This document shows positions 20,300 through 32,358 of a stretch of DNA of 64,000 bases, one piece after another; position 1 is the first letter of the stretch; every line of letters begins with the position of its first letter. The DNA is from Puccinellia tenuiflora (Eukaryota > Streptophyta > Magnoliopsida > Poales > Poaceae): positions 307,922 to 371,921 of the forward strand of contig QRDG01001837.1 in NCBI GenBank assembly GCA_012064385.1, given 5' to 3'. Position numbers and translations under genes: made by a program. Under the pieces are notes generated by a model. That model saw only the letters and a list, made by a program, of their open reading frames with translations. It was not told the DNA's origin and made no database searches.

Positions 20300-23039
20300 T
20301 GTAGCACCCTCACTTTGAAAAGCAAGAATACATTGTGAATATGCTAGGCCCTGGATGGAGTATGGCTAGCATTCACCAACAAGATGTAATATCATGCATA
20401 AATGTTAAGCGTTATTACATCGCACGTACGAATGATCCAAAAAAATAATGTACTTTATTACAACTTTGCATAGCCGAAGCTAGCTTAAAAAAATAAATAA
20501 AGTTCCACACTATTATTCAGAGTTCAAGCAGCATAATAAAGTAGCACTGAGCTCCATCATCTCCATGTGCCACTGGCGACCATGTTGGTTGTAAGCTCGA
20601 AATTAAACAAACGTCCTCACTCCTCATCTGAACAACCTGCAACATTAACGTTGCAGCCCAGATAATTTGGGTCAATACCTTGTGACAGGCTGGCAAGTGC
20701 CATACTATGGTGGTTTATAAATGGCAAAGACTATTCTACATGCATATTTGGCTGGTGGATTTCAAGGCTCTTGCGCAAAGCAAATTTTATCCTATACTTT
20801 CAATAATCATTTCTTTCTTTCCAAAACGAAGAGACATCCCTGGGCGCACCAGTGTCTCGAATTCCCCATGTTCACCCATCAAGTTTTAATTTATGAAATT
20901 GGAATGAATGAGATTCTTCTGTCGACCACCTTGCTTAGTTACTCAAGTTGTTCATAACCGGGGACACGGCTAAGATCTTAGTTTTATTTACTCTCGAGAG
21001 TTTGTGACACTTTCCCCACTAGACTCAACTAACCCAAACTTCCAAATCACTCATTTAGTGAAAAGGAAAGGAGAGAGTCGAGACGAGATCTTTCAGAAGA
21101 GCTTTCCCATACACATGTCCGAACAATACCCACCTACATCTACATCTGCTTGTTCGTCCGGTCAGGTCCACTCAACTTACTTAATCAAGACAGAGCCCAT
21201 ATGACTAGTGGCTGCACTGGAAGTAAACTAGACATGGAGTGACATGAAATCTCTAATACCCTGGGTGGCAAACCACAAGTGCACATACTCAGGTTCACAC
21301 CATGAAAATGGGCCTGAGTAGCCACTCAACTTTAAACAACCGGTAGAGCAAACCAAATCCACCCAGGTGATTAATTAGTTTAGTAGAATTTTTCTTAACT
21401 CATATATCACAAAGCAAACCATTTTTGCAGCAAGCCAATCCACTAAATTAATATAGGTCACTAGTCATCTAAATCATGTGGCTAACCTAACAGGTTTGCA
21501 TAGCATATAACTTTATTAAAAACAGCCTATCATGCATGCTACTGGAAAATAGTCTACAATGCAATATAAATATAGTAATAGGTCTTTCATGAATTGTGTA
21601 TGCCCTTGCCTTGACAGTTGTTCAGGTTGTTGCAGCACTCACAGCACTCTTGGCACTCTTCACAATCTAAACAAGCAATTTGCATAAAATTAATACACAG
21701 ACAACATGGCAATACAATAAAATATGCATGCAAGATGATTTGCTAACACACAAGTCATGGTTAAACAATTAATAGGGTTATTACTTTCTGTTATTTACTA
21801 TATGCATGATGCTCATGATTCATAATTTTAGTGGTTTAAATAATTTAAAAACAATTACTATAGTCAAGATACCACTATTTGAGTTTCTACAAAAACATTA
21901 TCAATGCATGATGCAAAAGTGCAAACTAAAAACACTACTGGACAGAGGACACTAAAGTACACACTTTTGCAGAAGAAAATAATTTAAAATAACTTGTAGA
22001 TTTAAAGATATACCAAAATTACTCAAATCTCTCATTTGAAATTTGAATAATTTTAAAATTGGCAAAACAGGAAACTAAAAGTTCTAAAATAATCTACAGA
22101 ACAGAAGGTTTTCAAAAATATAAAGTTCATTAAATTTGGCCGAGCCATTAAAAAGATATGATGGTTTGAAGTTTCGGGGTCTTTTCTGCAATTCTGCCAA
22201 ATTAAAATAATTCCACTGAAATTCAGAAAATAGGCTGACGTCAGCATGACGCAATGCTGGCGCAAGCACCGGTTCGGTTGATCTATTCCAAGCCGTCCGA
22301 TTCGGATCGGACGGTCCGGGACGAATCGGTGCGGGGCGGAGGTGGTTCCTCACCGAGACGAGGTCAACGACGGCAGCGGCTTCGGGCGGTGGTGACCGGC
22401 GGCGCTCCGGTGCTCCCCCTGGCTCGGAGACGGCGGCAATCGGCGGAGGCGGTCGCGGCGGACCTCCTCAATCCCTCGGCTCAGCTCCTCCTCGCTCCAG
22501 ACGACGGCGGCGAGCTCCTCCCGAGCTCCGGTCAATGGCGGCGGCGGCGCGATTCCGAGCTGGTTTCTAGGGTTAGGGTTTCGGAAAAAAAAAGGAAAGG
22601 AGGGCACGGGTGAGGGCTTTTAAAGGCCACACATGGGAGCAACGAATTCCTCAAAAATCGGTCGGATTGGAGTCGGGATTGGATTCGGTCGAACGAACTC
22701 ATGAAGAACGCGGCTCCGTTCCGTTCTAGAAGAACCCGACAGGTGGGGCCCACCTGTCAGCGGGAAAAGAAAAGAAAAATAAAAAGGGGTGCGGGGAAAG
22801 AAAAGAAAAACAAATGGGCCGGCCTCGGCCCGTTAGGCCGCGAGCGCGCGACGGGTTAGCTGGGCTGCGGCCGAGTTAGCTCGCCCGGTTCATTTTTTTT
22901 AACCTATCTGTTTTTCCTTTTTCTTTTCTCTGTTTTTTTCTTAAAACTGATTTAAAAACCAAGCAAAACCTTTTATAAAAATTCGCAAAAATACTTTTTA
23001 GGGAGATTTTCAAACATTTGAAATTCTTGGGGTGTTACA
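20300..23039 (-). repeat. Element G 5' LTR
   Basis: This 2,740-bp LTR is nearly the same as 15,112-18,079 except for a deletion of about 230 bp near its end (around 23,010). It contains the paired palindromes (20,958-20,981) and the exon-like blocks (21,610-21,666, and from 20,636). Confidence 0.93.
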
Positions 23040-24775
23040 TAATAGGTAGATATGGTGGACTCACTGGAAAAACTTTGGTTGAAAGTGTTGGAAACAAGTT
23101 TTTTACTTGTTGTGATTTTTGGGCTAGCAAAAGGGAGAAAGTTGACCAACTAAATGCATGCACAAGTGTCCAAAGAACTACTCAATCCATATTAAACCAA
23201 GTAAAGTAACATTCAGCATCAAAACATGAATAAAAGATAGCGCTTGATAAAACACTTGCAAATTGATGTTCATTATAAAGCACATGAATTATGCAACTAT
23301 ATGTATCTTTTTAAATCAAGTCAAACATCCATTTCCCAATCTTATTAATAGCATCCAAGATATTTCAGCCCATATTTTCATTAGCTTTCTCATAAAAAAA
23401 TGATAGTGGTGTTCTCAAAACAAAAATCAAACCAAAATAAAAACAAATAAAAGACGCTGCAAGTTTATGCGATAAAGTGCATTGATAGAAAAACAGAAGT
23501 TAGACGTGTGCAAACCGAGAGTGTGTAGGTCCAGTGGGGTTGTCTTCACATCCCCAAGCTTATGGTTTTCACCATCCTTGGATAGCTCTTGGTGCATCTC
23601 CTCTAATCCCTGTGAAAAAACTTCAAAACACTGTTTCTCCCATTTCTTTTCTGTGGGGTGACATTAGTAGTGATAGACAAATGCATTACTTGCTGCTTAT
23701 AATCCTTAGACAAAAATTCATATAAATGTCCAGAAAGTGTATAATGTTGTATGCCTATTGATAAACTCAATTGGATCAACAAGATTCAAGTTAAAAGTTC
23801 AAAACATGCATCAAACAATATTGGACAGAATCTGTCCAGAAAACTGACAGCAGCAAAACGTATATTTATACCTGACTTCCACATGTCTAAAAATTCTGAA
23901 AAAATTCATGCATACAGAGGATGAAAAGTTTCAGTTACATTAAAAATATCAGCTCATTCGGAGTTACAGAATAAGAATTAAAAATCAAACCGTGCACAGA
24001 CCTGTGCTGGAATGAAATCTCCGCATGCAAAATAACAACTTTCTCAAACCAAAATGGGTAAAACTTGGCACTTTATTAAAAATTCCAGAAACTAAACTAA
24101 AAACTAAGTCTCTTGTTACAGCAAGAGGACACAAAGAAAATCAAAAGTAAAAAACAACCGGGTTGCCTCCCGTAAAGCGTTTTCTTTATAGCCATATAGC
24201 TAGGCTTACTTACTTGGTACCAAGATGGTTGGAGTGAGGTGGCTTGGCATCCCCAAGCTTAAATTCTTGTATGTAGGGTGAGCTTAGGGGTTACATCCCC
24301 AAGCTTGAGTATTTGTCCCTCTTGATCATTGTTCATCACCCTCAACTCTTCCACTTGAAAATTTCTTTACACAAAACTCATCATAAAACTTGATTAGAGG
24401 GGTTAGTGTCTCCATAAATTAAATCCATATAGGTACAGCAAAGACATATCATGAATTGATTCTAAACATTAGCTACTGTTACTACGGTTGTGTAATGCTC
24501 CTTGATCAAAAGAACCGCACAAAACACAAGTAATGAGAGTAATGCAAAATAAAGACAGAATCTATCAAAAACTGGACAGCCCGTAAATAGTGAATTTTTA
24601 GAGGCACTTACGTTGCTCAAATCAGAAAACTTTGAACTAATGAAATGTGTATTAATAGCTGAAGATTCCTGTCGTAAAATTTCAGGTCAAAATTCCCCTT
24701 CTGTGATTTTTAACATTCTTCTCAGTGAAGCTTAGGAATCTGTTTTCTGGACAGCCATGATAGTTTTAATGATGC
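23040..24775 (-). other. H1 interior, untranslated part
   Basis: This AT-rich segment has no supported gene. It starts with TAATA, the right duplication of element G. It contains three internal copies of CATCCCCAAGCTT (23,549, 24,248 and 24,294), the complement of the H1 polypurine tract. Confidence 0.65.
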
Positions 24776-25538
24776 TCACATAGGAATAAGAGTTGAAACG
24801 CAAAGGTGAGCATCAAGAGAAAAATATGAAACACATTTAAGTCTAACCCACTTCCTATGCATTGGGATCTTGTAAGAAAATAAATCAATGAAGCATATAG
24901 TAATTAGCATAGGAAGGTAAAGCAAGTGCAACATTAAAACCTTCAACATAAAGAGAGGAAACATAGTATTATTGAGATATTTAGAGACATGTTTCCCTCT
25001 CTCATAAAAAATTTCAGTGCCATCATGAACAAACTGAACAACATAAGTATCATAAAAAGCATTCTTGTCATGATTCACATGCATAAAAGTATTATTATTA
25101 CTCTCCTCATAAGTAAAATCCTTCTCATTAGTAATAGTGGGAGTAAAACATTCATAATCATCATTATAAATTCATCATATATAGGAGGCATATCATAATC
25201 ATAATAAACTTTATGCTCAATAGTAGGTGGACTGAAAAGATCACATTCATCATTATAATCATCATATATAGGAGGCATAGTATCATCAAAGCAAATTTCC
25301 TTCTCAAAGCTTGGGGGACTAAAAAGATCATATTCATCAAAACCGGCATCCCCAAGCTTGCAATTTCCATAGCATTAGCAACAATGGCATTCAAAGAAAT
25401 CATACTAATAACATAGCTACTAGCATGATTGTTATGCAAATAAAGTTCCATAGGTTTTTTAATTTTCTCTTCAAAAGCATCATGCCCAATTTCAAGATAA
25501 ATTTTATAAAGCTCTCTAATTTTTTTGTTGTTTTCCAT
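24776..25538 (-). pseudogene. H1 orphan ORF with acidic tandem repeats and a hydrophobic C-terminus
   Basis: This is the only coding trace in H1, starting about 85 bp inside the primer site, in sense orientation. It begins MENNKKIRELYKIYLEIGHD and is helical. Tandem units of about 30 residues follow, each with DLFSPP and MPPIYDD, then a divergent unit. The C-terminus is hydrophobic (MFPLFMLKVLMLHLLYLPML, then FIDLFSYKIPMHRK), suggesting a membrane segment. Three frames are used: one frameshift near 25,350 and one near 25,150. I see no gag, RT or integrase motif. The repeats and tail are familiar from Triticeae retroelement sequence, but I know no function. Confidence 0.6.
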
Positions 25539-25623
25539 TTTCTAATTTTTTTGGGTTTTTGATAAATGCAAAACTGAAAGTAAATATCTAGTGCAAACAA
25601 GAATAGAAACTTAAGCACTACGC

Positions 25624-25641
25624 TCCCCGGCAACGGCGCCA
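25624..25641 (-). promoter_or_regulatory. H1 primer binding site
   Basis: On the minus strand TGGCGCCGTTGCCGGGGA lies 10 bases inside the 5' LTR. It fits the Asp-tRNA type used by many grass gypsy elements. Confidence 0.8.
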
Positions 25642-25651
25642 GAAAAGTACT

Positions 25652-27331
25652 TGATAACCCCCAAGAGCAAGGGATCACTGTAGCACCTCTCAATGTGGAA
25701 GAAGGGTATCGATCCGTAGGAGCAAGAAGGAAAAGTTATCTATTCCCTACAACTAAAGTGTCACAAGTTTTAGTTGATTATGCACTAAACAAGTTTAAAG
25801 AACAAGATGGTTGATTTAATGGATGGAAGTTTGATGTAACAAAACAGGAGTGTGAAAGTGTCCCAATCCTCTTCAATGCAAGAGGACAAGACAAAGGTGG
25901 AAACGGTGATTTGGAAATAAGGCCTAGGGATCATACTTTCATTAGTGGACACTCTCAACAATAATAATATAATTGAATACATAGATATTTCCTCCTCATT
26001 ATGCTACTCTGAATTATTTTCTGGTTGGATAAAGAACACCAATCCATTGTGTAGGGCTATAAATGCACACCTTAAAGTCGCATTCCACATCTAGGGAACC
26101 CCACACTGTCAACTTGAGTGCCCTAAATAGTACTAGACAAACACCACAATTGTATAGAGATAACCACCATAAATAATAACTCATGATAAGTATTCATGTA
26201 ATCTTTAGCCTAAGAGCCACACACGGTGCACACACTGTCAACTTCACACCATGGACAAAGGTGACTCCGGCAATCACATCAATAAAAACACTTGAGTAGC
26301 ATAATTCATAAGATAAAGAAGAGTACCATCTATGGATTCAACTAGATTACAAAGCTCATGATCACATAAAGATCACACCATGGGAGAGAGAGATAAACCA
26401 CATAGCTACCGGCATGAGCCTTCAGCCCCGAGGGAGACTACTCACACATGGTCATGGTGAGCACACTTGATGGAGAGGTTGATGAAGAGGTGCAGCCCGG
26501 AGACGAGACAGCGGCCCGCAGCAGCCACGGCGCGGCGGCGGCGGCAAGGCGTGGCGGCGGCTGCCCACGGAGGCGGCGGCGGCCCTCGGGGGCGGCGGCC
26601 CTTGACCCCCCTTCTTCTTCCTTGGTGATGGTGCAGCAATGGAGGAGCTCCTCCCCCTCCTTGGCGGCTGCCAAGAGGAGGAAAATTCGTGGCTTTTTGG
26701 TGTCCCCTCCAAAACTAGGGTTTCCTCTCTTTATATAGGTGGAGACAATGCTTCCCGGCCCTCCGATGGATGGCCACTTGATCCAATGGATCTTTGGCAC
26801 CTCTAGAACCTTCCTAGGGACCCCTCATATACTTAATGAGGTCCCAAAGTCGTGGCTTGGTCGAATCCTCCAAATTTGGTAAGAGTTGGAGTCAATCACG
26901 TCACCAACTTTCGGAATCCCGTAATCAGATATTTGGCCTTCAGTAAAACGAGGATTCCCAGAGCTACGGAACTCCGATTGGGCTGTTCTTGGGCTTAAAT
27001 GAAAGCTATGAAAATTTCCCACAACTTTGTCCGTTGTGAGATCTTCAGTTGACGTCGTCTTAAGGTCTCAAACTGACGATCTCTGAAATCTGTTGGAAGA
27101 GACAGATTTTAGGAAAGTCTCAATTCGACTCCAATATGGTTTCCTATTGTATTTTTTTGATAATTTCTACACAACAAATAGGAAAACAAGAAGATTGTGC
27201 ACTTTGGCAACTATTAGTAGGTTAGTACAATAAATGCCATAATATGATATAAAGTGTATATAAAACATGTGCCAATTGATATAAAACATGCATAGAACAT
27301 GAAAAATTATAGATACGTTTGAGACGTATCA
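25652..27331 (-). repeat. H1 5' LTR
   Basis: This 1,680-bp LTR runs from TGATAACCC to GACGTATCA on the plus strand. It contains the empty version of the element B insertion site (GGAG-ACGAG-ACAGCGG, 26,499-26,514). GGCAC follows (27,332-27,336), the expected right target duplication. Its partner is outside the window. Confidence 0.92.
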
Positions 27332-27769
27332 GGCACTCAAGAGCTTCTAAGATGAATACAAGATAAGTTACCCTCGAAACTAGTCAATATTTCGCAATGT
27401 TGTCAGTTTCATAGAAGCAAGAACATGAGCCAGTATGTTTAAAATGTGGCTCGACCGTCGTGCGAGCACTCAAGGGGTATCGACTCTCCCGAGGGTAAAA
27501 AGCGGCGCGAGGCCTGATACACCCCGGGGACGTGCGTGCCATCAGAGTCAGTGGCTTTCTGGGAATCGGTAGGGCTTGTGAGAGCATGCCCGATCAGTCG
27601 GGGCCTCACGGGTAAGCTTACATTCCAGGAAGTCCCTCAAGGATGTGGAGATAAGTAAAAGCATGCAAAGACAAGTAAAATGCACTTATAAAAGCAAAGC
27701 AAAGCAGTGTTGTTCTAGCCTGTTACAATAAAAGACTTGATTGTAGCACTAGATCTGACGCAAAGTTTG
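27332..27769. other. Flank of H1 inside region C
   Basis: No gene is visible. This is 3' flanking sequence of the accessory gene that ends at 27,770. Confidence 0.5.
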
Positions 27770-30551
27770 TTACAATTGGGGCACCGGGTGCTCGAATGAT
27801 ATGCATGAAAAATCAATAGGAGGGAACTTCCTCCTCGCCAGCGCAGTCGCAGGGGCTTCCACCGTTTGAAGAGAGCTTGGAGACGGAGATGCAGCCACCC
27901 AGTCAGGCACGACTGCTGACGGGTTGGCTTCCATGAAGGCCGCCATCACTAGGGCCGCCGTGGACTTGCTCGCCCCATGCTTGTCATTCACCAGTCGGAT
28001 GGCCATGTTGTTCTTAAATGTGTGCATAGCAGCGGCCACCCTCCAGATGAATGCGGCCACGGGAGGAAGGCTTTGGCACTGTGGCTCCAAGGCCGGAGGT
28101 TCGGGTCCCAACCTCATCTTGTCCACATGCAATGTAGCCTGCTTGCAGGCCTCGGCAACCAGGACAAACCCTCCTAGTTAAGGTGCCGAAGCTCAGACAG
28201 TTCAGTGGACGCTTGGGAACTAACTTGAGCCAGTTGCTGATTACTCTCCCTCAGTGCTGCCAGCTCCTGGCCTTGCGCCTTCGAAGATTCCTCCAGTATA
28301 GACATCTTCTGGTCAAGCTCCTTGTTTTGTCCCTGCAGGGTCTGAAAGGACTCTTGTTCCTGAAGGAGAGCTTTCTTGATGTCCCCCACATCTCGGAGTG
28401 CTTCTTGTTCCCTGAGTTGGAAGTACTTGATGTTCTGGTCCTTCAGGGCAATCTCTTCCTGGTGGCGTTTCTCAACGCCCTACACGCGTTCTTCAGTTTC
28501 CAGCTCCTGCTTGTGCGTTTGGAGCTCCAGAGACTTCGCCAGCTCACCCTCCCGGGTAGCTATCTGCTGCTCCCTGGAAGCTAGCTCGCTTTCCCGGGTG
28601 ATCACCTGCAGCTCCCTGACAGTCAGTTCCTGCTTCCGCTGACCATCTTCAGCGTCTCGGTCAGCCTGCTTCTGCTGAAGATGCATCCGCTCGTTGTTTT
28701 CCCTGGCCAAGCGGTCCAGCTTGCCCATCCCTCTCCTGATCAGGTCTTCCGCGTCTCCAGTCGTCTTCTCAACGGCGATCTCGCGGGCGCGGATCTCCTC
28801 GCTCATTTCAGCCATCCCGTGGCGGATGACATCCATGGCATTCTCCCCGCTAATGACAACCTTCGACGTGGAGCCTGGAGCAGCGGCGTCTTGCTGGCGT
28901 TTGGCAGCCAAACCATCCTTGATCTTCTCTAGCTCCGCTATCTCCTGGCTGGATCAGGAATCCAATGAAAAGTCAACGAAGTTGGCCAGCGCAGAGCCCG
29001 CGAGTAGAGAACCCAGAGAAGCCGCATCTAAGTCCAGAGACCCCTCAGGGCACGACGCCTCGTCACGTTTCTGACCAAAGGTTTGGGGCACGGTCTGCGT
29101 CCCAGCGGCACGCATTGCCATACCTTTGGTCACTTCCTGGCCGTCTGAAGGGGTAAGGGACGGCGTCCCCGCTTGCCCAGCAGCATCAAGGCCACGAGGC
29201 GAATTCCCGTTCGCCATGGAAGCATCCGGGGATAGAAAGGATAGCAAAGGAACGCTGAGAACATCATGCATCAAGGTTCGAAATGGCACAAACTATGAAG
29301 ATAAGAAGTACCTGCGGGTTCCGGAGCAGGGGCTTCCGGGGTCTTCTTGGAACGAGCTGGGGAAGCTTTGGTGACGCTTCCCACTCCGCTCCCCCTGCGG
29401 TACTCGACTTCGGCCAATATCGGAGGAAGCATTCCCCCGACGCCATCCCTGAAGCTAGTAGCGGTGTCATCTTCCGCTACGTCGCGGCTCCTCTTGCTGG
29501 TCTCCAGCGAAGAGTCGCCACTGCAGCAACCATCAACATTTCTTCCGGGTAAGGCAAGGGACAAACAAAACAGAAGGCAAAGACAGGCGAGATATTGACG
29601 TACTCTCGGGGGCGTATTCTGCCCGACTGCGATGGAATATCCACCGACCCCGCAGAAGAATTGTGGGGGCTCATTGGAGGGTCATTCTGGAATACTGCCT
29701 GCTCCGTCACAGGCGGTGTGAGATCAGGAGAGCCCCCCGTCCGGGGGTCCAGGACGAAGTTCGTGCGGTCGACCTCAACCTCCATGGGATCGCCCGCATC
29801 ACCCGTCAACTCCACTGGCAGGGAAAGGATCTGCGCCCCCGGGCCGTGGACCACAGGATCCGCAGCAACCGGATGCGGGGACGGAACCCCGTCCCCCGCC
29901 TTGTCTTCATCATCATCGTCATCGTCATCGTCATATTGCTCTTCTTCCTTGTTGTGGTTGGCGTCGGCCTCATCGCCGCCGCCATCCTCGTCATCATCAG
30001 AGCCAGCAGAGTCCCGCGAGGACTCCTCCTCGCTCTCCTCCCCCGATTCGTGGAACTCTCCCTCTTCTTCGGGGCTGGAAGGAGCGTTGGCCTTGCGGGT
30101 CACCGCCGCTGGAGGTCTGGACCCATGGTCAGATCGGCCCGCAATGCCTAGAGCGTTGCACACCGGCAGCGACGCCAGGACAGCATCCTTCTGAGGGTCC
30201 TGGCACAAGGGCAGAAACCCGGCAGGCAATTCGTACTGGATGCCTGGGACGAATATCTTCGTCATGTTCTCCCGAATACGGGAATCGTACATGTCCGCAT
30301 TCCTCAAACGAGATGGATCACCAAGGGCTTTGAATTCCCACGACGGGTGCGGCCTTCGCTGCAGCGGCGCCAGACGTTTGCGGAGGAAGTGGGCGACAAT
30401 GGCAGCCCCAGATACCTCCCACTCTCGTAGGAGCTTGAAGCGCGCTACCACCTTCGAGAAGTCTTCATCCTGGGAACTGAGGCTCCCCCACGTGTCGAGC
30501 TTCTCCGGGTGCTCCTTTGGCTCCTCCCAGTATGGGAGCTCTTCCGGCACC
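27770..30551 (-). pseudogene. Region C Tat-type accessory gene, C-terminal two-thirds (broken)
   Basis: Read on the minus strand, it opens with EVPEELPYWEEPKEHPEK and LLREWEVSGAAIVAHFLRKR, the region that follows the gypsy-type domain in such proteins. It continues to a putative donor near 29,603 through a very acidic Asp/Glu stretch. A second exon covers about 29,520-29,311. A long exon, about 29,270-28,174, encodes some 230 residues of coiled coil (REQQIATREGELAKSLELQ) but has in-frame TGA at 28,954 and TAG at 28,480. A last segment in another frame runs 28,132-27,770. Its N-terminal part lies beyond the solo LTR at 35,108. Homologous overall layout is seen in the antisense gene of element B. 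Function is unknown. Confidence 0.6.
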
Positions 30552-31438
30552 TCGACTGTAGCGCCCTGACCCCAGAACTATACAGAGAAGCTATGTAACC
30601 CACAGGCCATGCTACACAATCGAAGGTTACTGGGTTACCACTCCCAGGCCAAAACCTTTGGCAGGCGTTGCTCGGAATGGATCATCGGCAACGCAACACC
30701 TCGATCATGCCATGAACACTGGCATAGCTATCAATGCATAATAGAGAGATCAAGACTGCGGAACAACTGGCACTTCACAGACTCTACGACACAAAGAGAT
30801 CATAGTGCAACTCATATAATTGAGAAAGATAGCAAAAGACACATCAGAGGTCTCAGACCCATCATTACAACAAGCGGAAGCAAATATAGTTGTCTAAACA
30901 ACAAGATCCAAATTATGGCCTAAGAGGCCTACAATAACATAACACAGCCAGCCTGTTCCGAGACGTCCCAAGCTGCCACCTGGGAACCCCAGACTACTCG
31001 TCGATGTCCACATAGAACCCACCTTCCTGATTCGGTGACGTCCTCCTCTGAAACAAGTAATAAGCAACAAAGCAAGGCTGAGTACGACGTACTCGCAAGA
31101 ATTAGTAGGGTGATATAGGCCCGATGTTGTTTGGCTTCAAAGCTGTAAAGTAGTTGTTTTGCATAAAGCTAGTTTTTCCTTTCCGAAGACTAAGACTCAT
31201 GGCATCGACTACTCAGAAGGTTTTTCATAAGGGGATAAGATAGTAAAACTTTCTTCTTCGGTTCCCATGGAACCTTCAGTAACCAGAAACACCAATTATC
31301 TCCACCAAGGCACTCCCTCGAATCACCCTCGAGAAAATGAACCTTTAACACATGTTGATTATGCAACCTCTAGCTGCCATTTAACTAAAGGTTCAGGTTC
31401 TCTATGATCTTACCTATCTCACCAAGATTTGTCCATAA

Positions 31439-31462
31439 CCGTGGACACGGCTTTTCGAAAAG
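31439..31462 (-). promoter_or_regulatory. Paired 12-bp palindromes in the solo LTR
   Basis: On the sense strand CTTTTCGAAAAG is followed directly by CCGTGTCCACGG, then TTATGGAC. The first is perfect. The second is a five-pair stem around TC. Homologues are in F (55,476-55,499) and G. Confidence 0.72.
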
Positions 31463-32228
31463 ATTATACCCTGCAGGGGTGTACTGTTTTTACCATTGGT
31501 ACCGTCCGACCCCTTGCCTGATCATTTAGCTCTCTTCCGGGGAAAGCCGGCAGGGCGGGCGCGGTTAAACCTTTACAAAGCATGAGACTATCCAAGGGTC
31601 ATCGTGATGACAGGACAAGTTCAGTGCCTATTTCAACACCCTGCCCCATCGCCACTTCCTAAACACCATCATCATCATCATCATCGTCATCCACCTGCAA
31701 CTCACACGCAAATGGAAAGCGCAAACTAGAGGACCCTTGGATACGCCCGCACAAATTATTCGGTTAGTAAGGAGCCCATACTCCCACCGATGGAAGCACG
31801 CTCGGTCCTTGGTTCAAGCGATAAGCGCTCACACCTAGGCGGCAAGAATGAGGCAAAACACCATCAACCACGATGGCAACTCATCCAAGCCTTTTAGCAT
31901 TTTGATTAAGTACCACAAGTTCCCACATTGTCCGAACATTCCATCAACTTCACAATTTAAGGAAATAATCAACGGACGAGTAAGCATTCAACTAAGCATG
32001 GCTAAGCAGAGCTAAGCATATATACAACAGTTATATCTTTACTCAGGCCATCACATCAAACCTATGGTTCATAGGAGGGGGAAACATGTATTGGTTTAGG
32101 GAAACATGCATTTCATAGGATACTCTAGTATTGACCAAAAGTTGACATTGGAATCGAATGCAATATTATGGTGGATAAAAATACTTGGGTAGGATGAGAT
32201 ATGCCAAGAAGGTTAGGTTAGCTCTTGC

Positions 32229-32358
32229 CTTGGTTGGCAATGCACAGAAAAAGAGAGCTTAGAGGAAGCAGGTGATAGACTTGTCGATCCATACTCCAGT
32301 GTCGTCCATCGGTGTCGTCGATCTTCACATCGGACTCGTCTCGATCTCGAATCGCGTT
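32229..32358 (-). other. Exon-like block with GC donor in the solo LTR
   Basis: A 130-nt block is bounded on the sense strand by an acceptor (CTCGATAG) and by CCAAG/GCAAGAGC. Two frames stay open across it. It corresponds in place to 54,675-54,749 of element F. Confidence 0.4.

Larger units (their letters stand above)
15112..23039 (-). mobile_element. Element G: non-autonomous long-LTR gypsy element, Tekay-like, with ORF0 and gag only
   Basis: LTRs at 15,112-18,079 and 20,300-23,039 start TG and end CA. The right copy lacks about 230 bp near one end. The element is flanked by TAATA duplications (15,107-15,111 and 23,040-23,044). Sense is minus: an initiator-Met tRNA primer site abuts the 20.3-kb LTR and a purine tract abuts the 18.08-kb end. 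The interior is only 2.2 kb and encodes ORF0 and gag. RT and integrase are absent, so mobilisation would need pol from a relative. The LTR start (sense TGTAACACCCCAAGAATT) resembles element F (TGTAACATCCCAGAATT). Confidence 0.93.

Noticed and set aside
29595..30194. 199-codon plus-strand ORF rich in Ser
   Set aside because: It is the complement of the acidic stretch of the region C gene.
31664..31690. CAT/ATC short repeat as a CRISPR or satellite
   Set aside because: It is a short microsatellite without spacers.
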